NCBI GenBank assembly: GCA_012517575.1
Contig: JAAYUQ010000034.1
Span: 18,095 to 82,094 of the forward strand
Length of the DNA stretch: 64,000 bases
DNA from: Bacteroidales bacterium
GTDB taxonomy: Bacteria; Bacteroidota; Bacteroidia; Bacteroidales; Paludibacteraceae
Direction: 5' to 3'
This document shows, piece by piece, positions 47,133 to 57,491 of the stretch (positions are counted from its first letter, which is position 1; every line of letters begins with the position of its first letter). Below the pieces are notes generated by a model, which saw only the letters and a list, made by a program, of their open reading frames with translations, ran no database searches and had not been told where the DNA came from. A program made the translations under genes and the position numbers.

Positions 47133-47552
47133 TCAGGATTTAATTCTTATTTCCCAAGAAATAGGAATGGCCTTTTTGTACATGGCCATTACGCCACAAT
47201 ATTTTTCGTAGGAAAGTGTAACAGCCTTTTCCAGCTTTTCCATTGGCAAATTGTCTCCTTCAAATTCGTAAATTACTTTCATTGAAGTATATTGTTTGGG
47301 ATGCTCCTCACTCATTTGCGCTTCTATCTGAATATCAAAACCTTTGAGCTCAACGCGCATTTTTTTCAAAAGTGGAACTACATCCAGTCCGCTACAACCT
47401 GCCGCTGCAACCAATAGTAGTTTTTTTGGTCGTGGTCCTGCATCTTCTCCTCCGTCCTCTTTGCCTAAATCAATAGTTATGGTGTGTCCATCAACATCCG
47501 TATCAAAAATATTGTCTTTTCTCCAAATAGTTTTTATAGTGTGTGTTGCCAT
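47133..47552 (-). CDS. OsmC family protein
   Basis: 139 residues. The two redox-active cysteines of the OsmC/Ohr fold are Cys53 (AAAGCSGLDVV) and Cys119 (YEKYCGVMAMY). Probably a thiol peroxidase detoxifying organic peroxides; the YhfA-like subgroup often has no proven substrate. Monocistronic. Confidence 0.9.
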   Translation of the reverse strand: MATHTIKTIWRKDNIFDTDVDGHTITIDLGKEDGGEDAGPRPKKLLLVAAAGCSGLDVVPLLKKMRVELKGFDIQIEAQMSEEHPKQYTSMKVIYEFEGDNLPMEKLEKAVTLSYEKYCGVMAMYKKAIPISWEIRIKS

Positions 47553-47805
47553 ATTATAATGTTTTTATGTTCTTAGATTCAACAATTTTATGCAATCTTA
47601 GTTCAATACGAAAAAAAATAATTGAATGTTTTATCGTTTTATGGATAATGTATTTTTCTCATCTTCAATTTGATGCCTTGTTGAGAAATGACCGATAGAA
47701 TTTGTTTTATTGAAACGCCGTTGCACGAACAGTATTAATTTTTCTTTTTAGACTTGTTTTTCAACTTACAAAAAGGTTTTTTATAAGGTTTATGATTATA
47801 TATAC
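47553..47805. other. Non-coding spacer
   Basis: A+T-rich. I see no gene or structured RNA. Confidence 0.4.
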
Positions 47806-47839
47806 AAAAAAGAGCGCCTATTTCAGACGCTCTTTTTTT
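47806..47839 (-). terminator. Terminator for ppdK
   Basis: AAAAAAGAGCG pairs with CGCTCTTTTTT (47806-47816 / 47828-47838), with T runs on both strands. Confidence 0.8.
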
Positions 47840-47865
47840 GTAAAAAGAAAATTGGATAACTAATT

Positions 47866-50601
47866 TCAACTTTTCAACGCAGCCTGTGCTGCAGCCAAAC
47901 GAGCAATTGGCACACGGAAAGGAGAACAACTTACATAATTCATCCCTACGCGATAGCAGAATTCAATGGAGGATGGTTCACCACCATGTTCGCCACAAAT
48001 TCCAACCTTCAAATCGCTGCGGGTAGAACGACCTTTTTCAACTCCCAACTTGATAAGCTGTCCGACGCCTTCCTGATCGAGTACCTGGAACGGATCTTTT
48101 TCAATAATTTTTTTCTCGATATATTCAGGAACAAAAGAAGCAATATCGTCCCGTGAAAAACCAAAAGTCATCTGTGTGAGGTCATTGGTACCAAACGAGA
48201 AAAATTCTGCGTTTTCAGCAATCTGATCGGCAATAAGTGTTGCACGTGGTACTTCAATCATGGTACCCACTTTGTAGTCGATACGATCTCATTTTTCTGC
48301 AAAAAGTTTTTCGGCAGTATCGCGGATAATGCGTTCCTGTTCCAGAAATTCTTTCTTGATTCCAACTAGAGGCACCATAATTTCAGGAATAATTTTAATT
48401 CCTTTAGATTTGAGTTTCAATGCAGCGCCTAAAATAGCCCGGGTTTGCATTTCGGTAATTTCGGGATAAGTGTTTCCCAAACGGCAGCCGCGATGCCCCA
48501 ACATTGGATTTTGCTCGTGGAGTTCTTCTACACGTTGTTGTATTTTCTGCAATGGAAGTCCCATGGCTTCAGCCATTTCTTTCTGTCCTTTTTCATCATG
48601 AGGAACAAATTCGTGCAAGGGTGGATCGAGGAGACGTACGGTAACGGGGAAACCGTCCATTACTTCAAATATTCCTTCAAAGTCGGCTTGCTGATATGGT
48701 AGAATTTTTTCCAGTGCTTTGCGGCGTCCTGCTTCATTTTCGGCCAAAATCATTTCACGCATGGCCTTGATTTTCATTCCTTCAAAAAACATGTGCTCCG
48801 TACGGCACAAACCTATGCCAACTGCACCAAATTTTCGAGCTACGGCTGCATCGTGTGGCGTATCGGCATTGGTGCGAACTTTCATGCTGGAATATTTGTC
48901 GGCAAGCGTCATCAGTTCAGCAAAATCGGCATCCAATTCGGCTTCCTGCGTAGGAATTTGACCAAGATAAACATCACCTGTCGAACCATTTAAGGAAATG
49001 TAATCTCCTTCTTTGAGTACAATGCCATCAGCTTCCATGGTTTTTTGTGTGTAGTCAATTTTCAGTGAACCGGCGCCCGAAACACAACATTTGCCCATTC
49101 CGCGAGCAACAACAGCAGCATGTGAAGTCATTCCGCCACGAGCAGTGAGAATCCCCTGAGCTGCAGCCATTCCGGCCAAATCTTCGGGAGAAGTTTCTAT
49201 ACGAACCATAATAACTTTTTCTCCGCGTGCAGCCCATTCTGCAGCATCATCAGCATTGAAAACTATTTTTCCGCTGGCGGCTCCAGGCGAAGCAGCCAAT
49301 CCTTTTGCAATGACTTTTGCTTTTTTTACGGCATTTTTGTCAAAAATGGGGTGTAGCAATTCGTCCAAACGCAAAGGATCGACTCTTAATAAAGCGGTTT
49401 GTTCATCAATAATTCCTTGATGAAGCATATCGATAGCGGTTTTCACCATTGCTGTTCCGGTACGCTTCGCATTACGGGTTTGCAGTAACCAGAGTTTTCC
49501 TTCCTGAACGGTGAATTCCATGTCCTGCATATCTTTGTAATGTTTTTCGAGTTTTTCCTGCACTTCATTCAGTTCTTTATAAATTTGAGGCAACGATTCT
49601 TCCATCGAAGGATATTTTTCTTTTCGTTCTTCTTCTGAAATGCCTGCAAGTTTTGCCCATTGTTGAGAACCTTGCTTGGTGATTTGCAGCGGAGTGCGGA
49701 TACCGGCCACCACATCTTCTCCCTGAGCATTGATTAAATATTCACCGTTGAAAACATCCTCTCCGGTAGCAGCATCACGAGTGAAGCAAACGCCTGTGGC
49801 AGATGTGTTTCCCATATTTCCAAATACCATTGCCTGAACAGTAACGGCAGTTCCCCATTCAGCAGGTATTCCTTCCATTTTTCGGTAAAATATGGCGCGT
49901 TCGTTCATCCATGAATCGAAAACGGCACAAATAGCACCCCAAAGCTGTTCGTAAACTGACAGAGGAAATTCTTTTCCTGTTCGTTCGGCAACCAAAGCCT
50001 TAAACCTCTTTACCAATTCTTTCAAGTCATCAACGGTGAGCTCGGTGTCTAGTTTTACGCCTCGTTCTTCTTTCAGTTGTTCGATAACTGCTTCGAAAGG
50101 ATCAACATCATTTTTATTGGCCGGTTTTAAACCCAGCACAACATCGCCGTACATTTGAATAAAACGACGATAGGAATCCCAGGCAAAACGCGGATTGCCA
50201 GTCTTTTCAGCCAAGCCTTCCACAATTTCATCATTTAAACCGAGATTCAAAATAGTATCCATCATTCCAGGCATGGAAGCCCTGGCTCCAGAACGAACCG
50301 AAACCAGTAAAGGATTTTTTTTGTCTCCAAATTTGGAACGCATTAATTTTTCAACGCCTTCCATAGCTTTTTCTACTTCGGGTTTAAGCAGTTCCACAAC
50401 TTTATCCTTTCCTAAAGTGTAATATTCCGTACAAACTTCGGTAGTAATGGTAAAACCCGGTGGTACGGGAATGCCCAGCAAATTCATTTCGGCCAAATTG
50501 GCGCCTTTACCACCCAATAAATTCCTCATACCAGCGCTTCCTTCAGCTTGTCCATTACCAAATGTGTAAACTCTTTTCTTATTATCCATATTTTCTTTCA
50601 T
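47866..50601 (-). pseudogene. ppdK: Pyruvate phosphate dikinase, interrupted by one in-frame TGA
   Basis: One frame of 911 codons encodes the complete enzyme except for a TGA at 48289-48291 (codon 771), between AEKLFAEK and [16 protein letters not shown]. Other PPDKs have Gly here, so GGA to TGA is the simplest change. Before the stop: nucleotide-binding domain (LLGGKGANLAEM), phosphohistidine His494 in GGMTSHAAVVARGMGK, and most of the PEP/pyruvate barrel. After it: [36 protein letters not shown] and the catalytic Cys in [10 protein letters not shown]. If the stop is obeyed, the enzyme loses the catalytic end of its barrel and is dead. PPDK interconverts PEP and pyruvate with pyrophosphate and is central in anaerobes, so a sequence error or recent mutation is likely. 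The first Met may be residue 5. Confidence 0.9.
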
Positions 50602-50880
50602 TTAAAAAAAATTTTTGTTTGAGAGAACAACTTCAAGCTACAAAAATAATTATTTTGATTAAAAACGAAAAGAAAAATGGGGAAATTGTCATCTTTATAT
50701 TGCAATTTGCCATAGCAGTGCGAATGACATATTTTCAGTAATTCTGAAATATTTTCTTGTTTATCAGTTATTTGAATGAAAAATTGCGCCATAATTTCCT
50801 TTTTTTATGATTGGTAAGTGATTTGAACAGAAAGAAAAAACAATTGAGAAAATTAAAAATATTTTAAAAACATAAAACTT

Positions 50881-53472
50881 ATGAACTTCAATAATTTTAC
50901 CATCAAATCCCAGGAAGCTATTCAGGAAGCTGTGGACATTGTTCAGAGCAAGGGACAGCAGGCTGTAGAAACGCCTCATTTGCTGAAAGGTATATTGATG
51001 AAAGGGGAGGATGTTGTTCAGTATTTATTTGGAAAAATGGGTGTCAATATGTCGATACTCAATGCTGTAATCGACAGAATGATAGAGAGCTATCCCCGTG
51101 TTTCAGGAGGCGAACCCTATCTTTCCCGAGAAACAAATGCTGTTTTACAGAAAGCCATCGATATTTCTTCAAAAGCCGGCGATCAGTTTGTGGCTTTGGA
51201 ATCTATTCTGATGGCATTGGTAGTGGAAAATAACAGTGTAAAAAAAGCACTGAATGATACCGGTGTTAACGAAAAGTCATTAAGCGAAGCAATTAATGAG
51301 CTACGCAAAGGGTCAAAAGTAAATTCGGCTTCTGCAGAGGACACATACAATTCTTTAAACAAATATGCCATTAATTTGAATGAACGTGCCAGGAGCGGCA
51401 AGTTAGATCCCGTGATCGGGAGAGATGAGGAAATCCGTCGTGTATTGCAAATTTTGAGCCGTCGAACCAAAAATAATCCTATTCTGATAGGAGAACCGGG
51501 AACAGGTAAAACTGCTATTGTGGAAGGGTTGGCACACAGAATTGTACGAGGCGATGTGCCTGAAAATTTGAAATCGAAACAGATTTTCTCGTTGGATATG
51601 GGAGCCGTCATTGCAGGCGCCAAATACAAAGGTGAATTTGAAGAACGTTTGAAATCGGTTGTGAATGAAGTGGTTAATTCCAATGGGGAAATTATTCTCT
51701 TTATTGACGAAATACATACACTGGTTGGAGCAGGTAAAAGCGAAGGTGCTATGGATGCTGCCAATATTTTGAAACCGGCGCTGGCCAGAGGAGATTTAAG
51801 AGCGATTGGTGCAACTACGTTGGCTGAATATCAAAAGTATTTTGAAACGGATAAAGCATTGGAACGTCGATTCCAAATTGTCATGGTGGACGAACCTGAC
51901 ATACCGAGTTCTATTTCCATTTTGCGAGGATTGAAAGAACGCTACGAAAATCATCACAAGGTGAGAATTAAGGATGATGCCATTATTGCGGCCGTTGAAC
52001 TTTCAAGTCGTTATATTACCGAACGCTTTCTTCCCGACAAGGCCATTGATTTGATGGACGAAGCAGCTGCCAAGTTGCGTTTGGAAATTGATTCCGTACC
52101 GGAAGAACTGGACGTGATCGAAAGAAACATTAAGCAACTGGAAATTGAGCGTGAAGCCATTAAACGTGAAAACGACACAAAAAAACTTGAACAGCTCAGT
52201 CAGGAAATTGCCAATTTGAAAGAGCAGGCTAATTCTTTAAGAGCCAAATGGGCAAGTGAAAAAGCATTGATCGACAAAATTCAGCAGGCAAAAATAGACA
52301 TTGAAAATCTAAAATTTGAAGCCGAAAGAGCAGAAAGAGAAGGTAACTATGGCAAAGTAGCCGAAATTCGTTATGGAAAAATCAAAGCGTTAGAGTCGTC
52401 CATAGCTCAATATCAGGAGGAACTGGCAAAAATTCAGGGTAATAATCCGTTGATTAAGGAAGAAGTAGACAGCGAAGATATTGCCGAAATTGTGAGCCGA
52501 TGGACAGGAATACCTGTAACCAAAATGTTGCAAAGCGAAAAGGAAAAGCTTTTGCATTTGGAGGAAGAATTACATAAAAGAGTGGTGGGACAGGATGATG
52601 CCATTCGGGCAGTAGCCGATGCAATTCGCCGTAGTCGAGCAGGATTACAGGATCCCAAAAGGCCTATTGGTTCGTTTATCTTTCTCGGCACAACAGGTGT
52701 TGGTAAAACAGAGTTGGCCAAAGCATTGGCTGAATATCTGTTCAATGACGAAAATATGATGACGCGAATCGATATGAGCGAATATCAGGAAAAATTTTCG
52801 GTAACGCGACTTATCGGTTCACCACCGGGATATGTTGGCTACGATGAAGGTGGACAACTTACCGAAGCTATACGTAGAAAGCCTTATTCGGTGGTGCTTT
52901 TTGACGAAATAGAAAAAGCTCACCCCGATGTATTCAATGTATTGCTGCAAGTATTGGATGATGGCCGTTTGACTGATAACAAAGGCCGTACGGTAAATTT
53001 CAAAAATACGATTATCATTATGACGTCTAATATTGGTTCGTCGTTGATTCGTGAAAATTTTGAAAAAATTAACGAATATAATCACGATGAGATCATCGAA
53101 AAAACGAAAAATGAGGTATTTGAATTGCTGAAACAAACTATTCGTCCGGAATTTTTGAACCGTATCGATGAGTTGATTATGTTCAAACCACTTGATCGAT
53201 CGCAGATTGAAGATATTGTTCGTCTGCAATTGGATGATGTTCGTCGAATGCTTGAACAGAATGGTATTCAGTTGGAAGCTACGGATCGCGCGGTGAAATT
53301 TATTGCCGACAATGGTTACGATCCGCAGTTTGGTGCCCGACCGGTGAAGAGGGCAATACAAAGATTGATTCTAAACGATTTGTCGAAGCAGATAATTGCT
53401 GGTCAGGTCGTTAGCAACCAAGTGGTAATTGTTGATGCCGACGAAAATGGTATTGTTTTCAGAAACAAATAA
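50881..53472 (+). CDS. clpB: ATP-dependent disaggregase ClpB
   Basis: 863 residues: Clp N-domain (about 1-145), AAA-1 with Walker A GEPGTGKT (204-211), a middle coiled coil (about 400-525; rich in Glu, Lys, Ile) and AAA-2 with Walker A GTTGVGKT (603-610) plus the C-terminal D2-small domain. The long coiled coil distinguishes ClpB from ClpA/ClpC. Works with DnaK to dissolve protein aggregates. Own terminator. Confidence 0.97.
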   Translation: MNFNNFTIKSQEAIQEAVDIVQSKGQQAVETPHLLKGILMKGEDVVQYLFGKMGVNMSILNAVIDRMIESYPRVSGGEPYLSRETNAVLQKAIDISSKAGDQFVALESILMALVVENNSVKKALNDTGVNEKSLSEAINELRKGSKVNSASAEDTYNSLNKYAINLNERARSGKLDPVIGRDEEIRRVLQILSRRTKNNPILIGEPGTGKTAIVEGLAHRIVRGDVPENLKSKQIFSLDMGAVIAGAKYKGEFEERLKSVVNEVVNSNGEIILFIDEIHTLVGAGKSEGAMDAANILKPALARGDLRAIGATTLAEYQKYFETDKALERRFQIVMVDEPDIPSSISILRGLKERYENHHKVRIKDDAIIAAVELSSRYITERFLPDKAIDLMDEAAAKLRLEIDSVPEELDVIERNIKQLEIEREAIKRENDTKKLEQLSQEIANLKEQANSLRAKWASEKALIDKIQQAKIDIENLKFEAERAEREGNYGKVAEIRYGKIKALESSIAQYQEELAKIQGNNPLIKEEVDSEDIAEIVSRWTGIPVTKMLQSEKEKLLHLEEELHKRVVGQDDAIRAVADAIRRSRAGLQDPKRPIGSFIFLGTTGVGKTELAKALAEYLFNDENMMTRIDMSEYQEKFSVTRLIGSPPGYVGYDEGGQLTEAIRRKPYSVVLFDEIEKAHPDVFNVLLQVLDDGRLTDNKGRTVNFKNTIIIMTSNIGSSLIRENFEKINEYNHDEIIEKTKNEVFELLKQTIRPEFLNRIDELIMFKPLDRSQIEDIVRLQLDDVRRMLEQNGIQLEATDRAVKFIADNGYDPQFGARPVKRAIQRLILNDLSKQIIAGQVVSNQVVIVDADENGIVFRNK

Positions 53473-53490
53473 AATGAACAATTAATAAAA

Positions 53491-53526
53491 TACAAAAGGC
53501 TGTTCCGAAAGGAATGGCCTTTTGTA
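53491..53526 (+). terminator. Terminator after clpB
   Basis: TACAAAAGGC pairs with GCCTTTTGTA, with an inner TTCC-GAAA-GGAA hairpin in its loop. Confidence 0.65.
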
Positions 53527-53533
53527 ATGACAT

Positions 53534-53565
53534 AAAAAAAGAGGCCATTCATCTTGAATAGCCTC
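53534..53565 (-). terminator. Terminator for the small lipoprotein gene
   Basis: GAGGC-ATTCA and TGAAT-GCCTC arms (53541-53565) followed on the minus strand by seven T. Confidence 0.75.
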
Positions 53566-53588
53566 AAATTTTTTCCAAAAGAGAATTT

Positions 53589-53771
53589 TTACTGAACTGG
53601 AGCCGGAGCTACAGCAGTGTCAGCAGCAACAGTATCTACAGTAGCAACTGTATCAACAACTGCAGGAGCAACTGAATCTGTAGAAGCAGCAGCTTCTTTG
53701 TTTTCTTTAGGAGCGCAAGCAGCAAAAGCAAAAATTACTGCACAAAACAACAATACTTTTTTCATTTTCAC
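53589..53771 (-). CDS. Tiny Ala/Val/Thr-rich lipoprotein
   Basis: 60 residues. A lipoprotein signal peptide (KKVLLFCAVIFAFAAC, lipobox FAAC) leaves a mature chain of about 40 residues with repeated VDTVA blocks (VVDTVATVDTVAADTAVA), acidic and low in complexity. No domain. Good promoter and terminator, so probably well expressed, as for other tiny Bacteroidota lipoproteins. Translation may begin at the second Met (53765). Function unknown. Confidence 0.7.
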   Translation of the reverse strand: MKMKKVLLFCAVIFAFAACAPKENKEAAASTDSVAPAVVDTVATVDTVAADTAVAPAPVQ

Positions 53772-53818
53772 TAAGACTTTAAAAATTTAACATGTTAACT
53801 TACAATTCAAAATCGGTG

Positions 53819-53826
53819 CAAAGATA
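53819..53826 (-). promoter_or_regulatory. -7 element for the small lipoprotein
   Basis: TATCTTTG on the minus strand, 48 bases before the start. Confidence 0.5.
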
Positions 53827-53932
53827 CTAATTAATTTATATATACTGTTCACTTAATCTTATTTTTTTTAAAAAATTTTTTAGTTTATCGCATTTTTTCT
53901 TATTATCTTCCGATTTTTCTCGTTTTCGTCTG

Positions 53933-53940
53933 CAAAGTTA
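53933..53940 (-). promoter_or_regulatory. Second upstream -7 element
   Basis: TAACTTTG on the minus strand, about 160 bases before the lipoprotein start. Either a second promoter with a long leader or the promoter of an unannotated short RNA. Confidence 0.35.
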
Positions 53941-54029
53941 CGGCTTTTTTTGATAAAAATCAGCGAATTGAAAAAAATATTCAAAAAAAGTTTTTTTAAC
54001 AGTGTTAGAAAACCTCTTTAATTTTATCG

Positions 54030-56495
54030 TTACTCAAATTCAACTACTGTAATTCCGGAGCCCCCAAATTGAATATGTTCGTCGTGAAAATTTCGGACAA
54101 CAGGAATGGAGCGCAAATATTCCCTAATAATTTGGCGTAAAGCGCCTGTACCGGTGCCATGTAGAATACGTACCGACGGAACGCCTACCATTATCGCATC
54201 GTCGATATAGTAGGTTATTGCCTGCAACGCCTCATTACTACGCATGCCACGTACATCAATTTCGGTTTTAAATTCAAGTTTGCGTCGGCGAACTGTTTCG
54301 ATGGTATCTACATGAATATTTTTCTTGTTTTGAGTTTCCTTTTTGAGTTTGGTTCGACTAAGTGGTTCAAGTTTTGACAGTGGTATTGAAGATTTCATCT
54401 GACCGATAGCAACAACGGCTTGATTTCCATTAATTTCAAGCACAATTCCTGACGTATTTTGATTTTTTAGTCTGACGTTGCTGCCAATAGATATTTTTTC
54501 CTCCGGCGATTCTTTTTTATTGGGATTGTCTACTATTGAGTCTTTTTTTACCAGTTTCTTTTTTATTGGGACTACAACTGGTTTTTCTTTTATTTGGCTG
54601 TTAACAGGTTGATTGACAGTTTGTTTAAAATTTTCCAGCTCTTTTCTGATGTCTTTGGTTTTTTCTTTTTCTGCTTGAGCTTCTTTTATTTGGCGAATGG
54701 TATTTTCAATTTTGGCATTCGTTTCCTCGAGAAGGTTTTGCGCTTCTTCTTTTGCTTTCTTTATGATTTCGACCCGCTGCCGTTTCAGTTCAGTCAATTC
54801 GGATTCGTAATGGCTAATGGTTTCCTCCATTTGTTTCTCTTTCAGCTTGATTTGTTCCCTTTTGTTTTGCCAATAACGCTTGTCACGAATAATGTCCTGT
54901 ACGTAACGGTCATAATTGAGATAATCTTTTCCTATTTTTTTTGAAGCCTGATCGATGATTTCTTCCGGCAACCCTATTTTTCGAGCAATTTCAATGGCAA
55001 ACGAACTTCCCGGCATGCCAATTTGAAGTTGGAAAAGTGGTTGAAGTTTTTGCCGATCGAAGAGCATGGCTCCATTGACTATTCCTTCCGTTTCTTCAGC
55101 AAACTGTTTCAAATTGGTATAATGGGTGGTGATTACTCCGAAAGCTTTGTTGCAGTTGATGCGGTCGAGAACGGATTCGGCAATGGCTCCTCCCAACTGA
55201 GGTTCTGTTCCGGAACCGAATTCATCAATCAGCAGCAGCGTCCTATCATTGCTGTGCCGAATAAAAAATTTCATATTCAACAAATGTGAACTGTAGGTGG
55301 ACAAGTCGTCTTCAATGGACTGCTCGTCGCCAATATCAATAAAAAGATGTTCAAAAATTCCGGTTCTACTGCTTTCGTGGAGCGGTATCAGCAAACCGCA
55401 TTGCAACATGTATTGCAAAAGTGCAGTAGTTTTCAGGCAAACGGATTTTCCTCCTGCATTGGGCCCTGAAATAATTAGAATACGCTGTTTGTCATTCAGT
55501 TGTATATCCAATGGAACAACTTTTTTGTTTTGTTTTGAAAATGAAAGGAAAAGCAATGGATGAACGGCTTTATACCAATCGATAAGGCAATGATTTTCCA
55601 ATTGGGGCTGAATGGCGTTAAGTTCTATAGCCAGCAATGCTTTGGCGCGCAAAAAATCGATTTTTGCCAGAAATTCCTGTGATTGTTGGATGTCGGGCAA
55701 GAAGGGACGTACAAAGTCAGTAAAAAGTGTCAAAATTCGAATTATTTCTCTTCTTTCTTCACCTTCGAGTTCACGCAGCCGGTTGTTCATTTCCACTATT
55801 TCAGCCGGTTCGACATATACGGTTTTCCCGCTTGCCGATTCATCATGGATAATACCGTTTATTTTTCTTTTAAAAGCCTGTGGAACAGGAATTACCAATC
55901 TTCCTTCGCGAAGAGCGGGAGTTGTATCTTTTTCGACATATCCGTTTGTCTGCGCCTTACGCAAAATTTCCTGAATCGATTTTGAAATATTGTTCTGGAC
56001 TTCAGCCATATTTTTTCGTATCTGTGCCAATTGAGGAGATGCCTGATCCTTAATTTTTCCAAATTTGGAAAGAATGACATCAATACGTTGAATAATGGGT
56101 TTAAAAATACTTGCGTCGCTAATCAGTTGATGTAGGCAAGGATATAGTTGTGCGTTTAGTTGTGCAATGTATGCGGTAATAGTCAGTACATTTTCCAATG
56201 CTTGATGCAACTGAAATATTTCTGTTTCGGTAAGATAAAGTCCTTCGATCCGGATTTTGGAAAGAGATGAACGTAAATCGTAAAAATGATTTACAGGCAG
56301 TTCCTGAACTTCAGTAGTCAATACTTTCAGCATTTCATTGGTTTCCGACAGCCAATGGAATATTTCATCAAAGTTGGAAGAAAAATGTATTTCATCAACT
56401 TTTTCAATTCCCAGCGTGCTGATACATTTATCTTTCAGCAGTTGCCGGATAGTGGTGAAATCGATTTTTTGTTCGAAATGCGTTGGATAAATCAT
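54030..56495 (-). CDS. mutS2: Endonuclease MutS2 (with Smr domain)
   Basis: 821 residues: MutS core and clamp regions, ATPase with Walker A GPNAGGKS at 344-351 and DEFGSGTEPQ (Walker B), a long coiled coil at about 520-620, and a C-terminal Smr domain (EIDVRGMRSNEALQAITYYIDDA, LHGTGTGALRQIIREYL). In bacteria MutS2 suppresses recombination and, as RqcU, rescues collided ribosomes. It follows mazG by 12 bases and is probably translated from the same transcript. Confidence 0.95.
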   Translation of the reverse strand: MIYPTHFEQKIDFTTIRQLLKDKCISTLGIEKVDEIHFSSNFDEIFHWLSETNEMLKVLTTEVQELPVNHFYDLRSSLSKIRIEGLYLTETEIFQLHQALENVLTITAYIAQLNAQLYPCLHQLISDASIFKPIIQRIDVILSKFGKIKDQASPQLAQIRKNMAEVQNNISKSIQEILRKAQTNGYVEKDTTPALREGRLVIPVPQAFKRKINGIIHDESASGKTVYVEPAEIVEMNNRLRELEGEERREIIRILTLFTDFVRPFLPDIQQSQEFLAKIDFLRAKALLAIELNAIQPQLENHCLIDWYKAVHPLLFLSFSKQNKKVVPLDIQLNDKQRILIISGPNAGGKSVCLKTTALLQYMLQCGLLIPLHESSRTGIFEHLFIDIGDEQSIEDDLSTYSSHLLNMKFFIRHSNDRTLLLIDEFGSGTEPQLGGAIAESVLDRINCNKAFGVITTHYTNLKQFAEETEGIVNGAMLFDRQKLQPLFQLQIGMPGSSFAIEIARKIGLPEEIIDQASKKIGKDYLNYDRYVQDIIRDKRYWQNKREQIKLKEKQMEETISHYESELTELKRQRVEIIKKAKEEAQNLLEETNAKIENTIRQIKEAQAEKEKTKDIRKELENFKQTVNQPVNSQIKEKPVVVPIKKKLVKKDSIVDNPNKKESPEEKISIGSNVRLKNQNTSGIVLEINGNQAVVAIGQMKSSIPLSKLEPLSRTKLKKETQNKKNIHVDTIETVRRRKLEFKTEIDVRGMRSNEALQAITYYIDDAIMVGVPSVRILHGTGTGALRQIIREYLRSIPVVRNFHDEHIQFGGSGITVVEFE

Positions 56496-56507
56496 TAATA
56501 ATGAAAT

Positions 56508-57335
56508 TTATATTTTTTCGGAAGAAGAATTATTTTCTTCTTTTTCTTTCTTTTTGGCTTCATCCCAGAAAACATCCATTTCGTCCAGCGACATTTGCCT
56601 CAGGTCTTTTCCTTGTGAAATAGTTTTTGATTCGAGGTAATTGAATCGTTGAATAAATTTGCGGTTGGTTCGTTCGAGTGCATTTTCGGGATTAATATCG
56701 TAAAGACGGGCTGCATTGACCAGGCTGAAAAGCAAATCGCCAAATTCATCTTCCATCTTGTTTTTGTCCATAGCCGCTATTTCATGCTGTAATTCCTGAA
56801 ATTCTTCCTGAACTTTATCCCATACCTGTTCGCGCTTTTCCCAGTCAAAGCCAACGTTTCGTGCCTTGTCCTGAATACGGTGCGCTTTGATCAATGCTGG
56901 AAGTGATTCAGGAACGCCGGCAAGTACGGTGTGATTCCCGTCTTTTTCCTTTAATTTTAAATCTTCCCAATTTTGAACAACAGTTTGGCTGTTGTCGGCT
57001 TTGGTATCCGAAAATACATGAGGGTGACGAAAAATCAGTTTTTCGTTCAGATTTTTACATACATCGAAAATGTCAAAATCGCCGGTTTCGCTTCCCATTT
57101 GTGCATAAAATACCACGTGAAGCAGCAAGTCGCCAACTTCCGTCATAATAGCTTTTTTGTCGTTTTTCATAATGGCGTCAGCCAGCTCATAGGTTTCTTC
57201 TATAGTTTGAACGCGCATGCTCTCGAAAGTCTGTTCCCTGTCCCACGGACATTCGGCTCTCAGTCGTTCCATGATTTCGAGCAAACGTTTAAATTCCTGA
57301 AGTTTCTCTTCCAATGTATGTGTTGTTTTTTCCAT
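56508..57335 (-). CDS. mazG: Nucleoside triphosphate pyrophosphohydrolase MazG
   Basis: 275 residues with two MazG repeats: the N-terminal one has CPWDREQTFESMRVQTIEETYELADAI and EVGDLLLHVVFYAQM; the second has KVQEEFQELQHEI and EDEFGDLLFSLVNAARL. The Glu-Glu and Glu-Asp sets bind magnesium. Hydrolyses (d)NTPs to monophosphates, cleaning the pool and lowering ppGpp. First gene of a mazG-mutS2 pair. Confidence 0.94.
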   Translation of the reverse strand: MEKTTHTLEEKLQEFKRLLEIMERLRAECPWDREQTFESMRVQTIEETYELADAIMKNDKKAIMTEVGDLLLHVVFYAQMGSETGDFDIFDVCKNLNEKLIFRHPHVFSDTKADNSQTVVQNWEDLKLKEKDGNHTVLAGVPESLPALIKAHRIQDKARNVGFDWEKREQVWDKVQEEFQELQHEIAAMDKNKMEDEFGDLLFSLVNAARLYDINPENALERTNRKFIQRFNYLESKTISQGKDLRQMSLDEMDVFWDEAKKKEKEENNSSSEKI

Positions 57336-57417
57336 TGTTTTAAAGTGAAATATTGTATAAATTTTATGCGAAATTACGTATTTTTTTTGATGAACGGTTG
57401 TTTCTTTAAAATATAAA

Positions 57418-57453
57418 ATCCATTACGGAAAGACGTTTCTTCCCGTAATGGAT
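57418..57453 (-). terminator. Terminator for the TonB-dependent receptor gene
   Basis: ATCCATTACGG/CCGTAATGGAT stem, followed by TTTTATATTTT on the minus strand. Confidence 0.7.
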
Positions 57454-57491
57454 AGATTATGTGTTTATCAATGCTTTTTTTAGCAGGTTTT

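Noticed and set aside
16423..48291. Reassignment of TGA as a sense codon
   Set aside because: Many genes here end properly in TGA (fumarase, transaldolase, DUF1015, porE, thyA), and the other interruptions are TAG and TAA.
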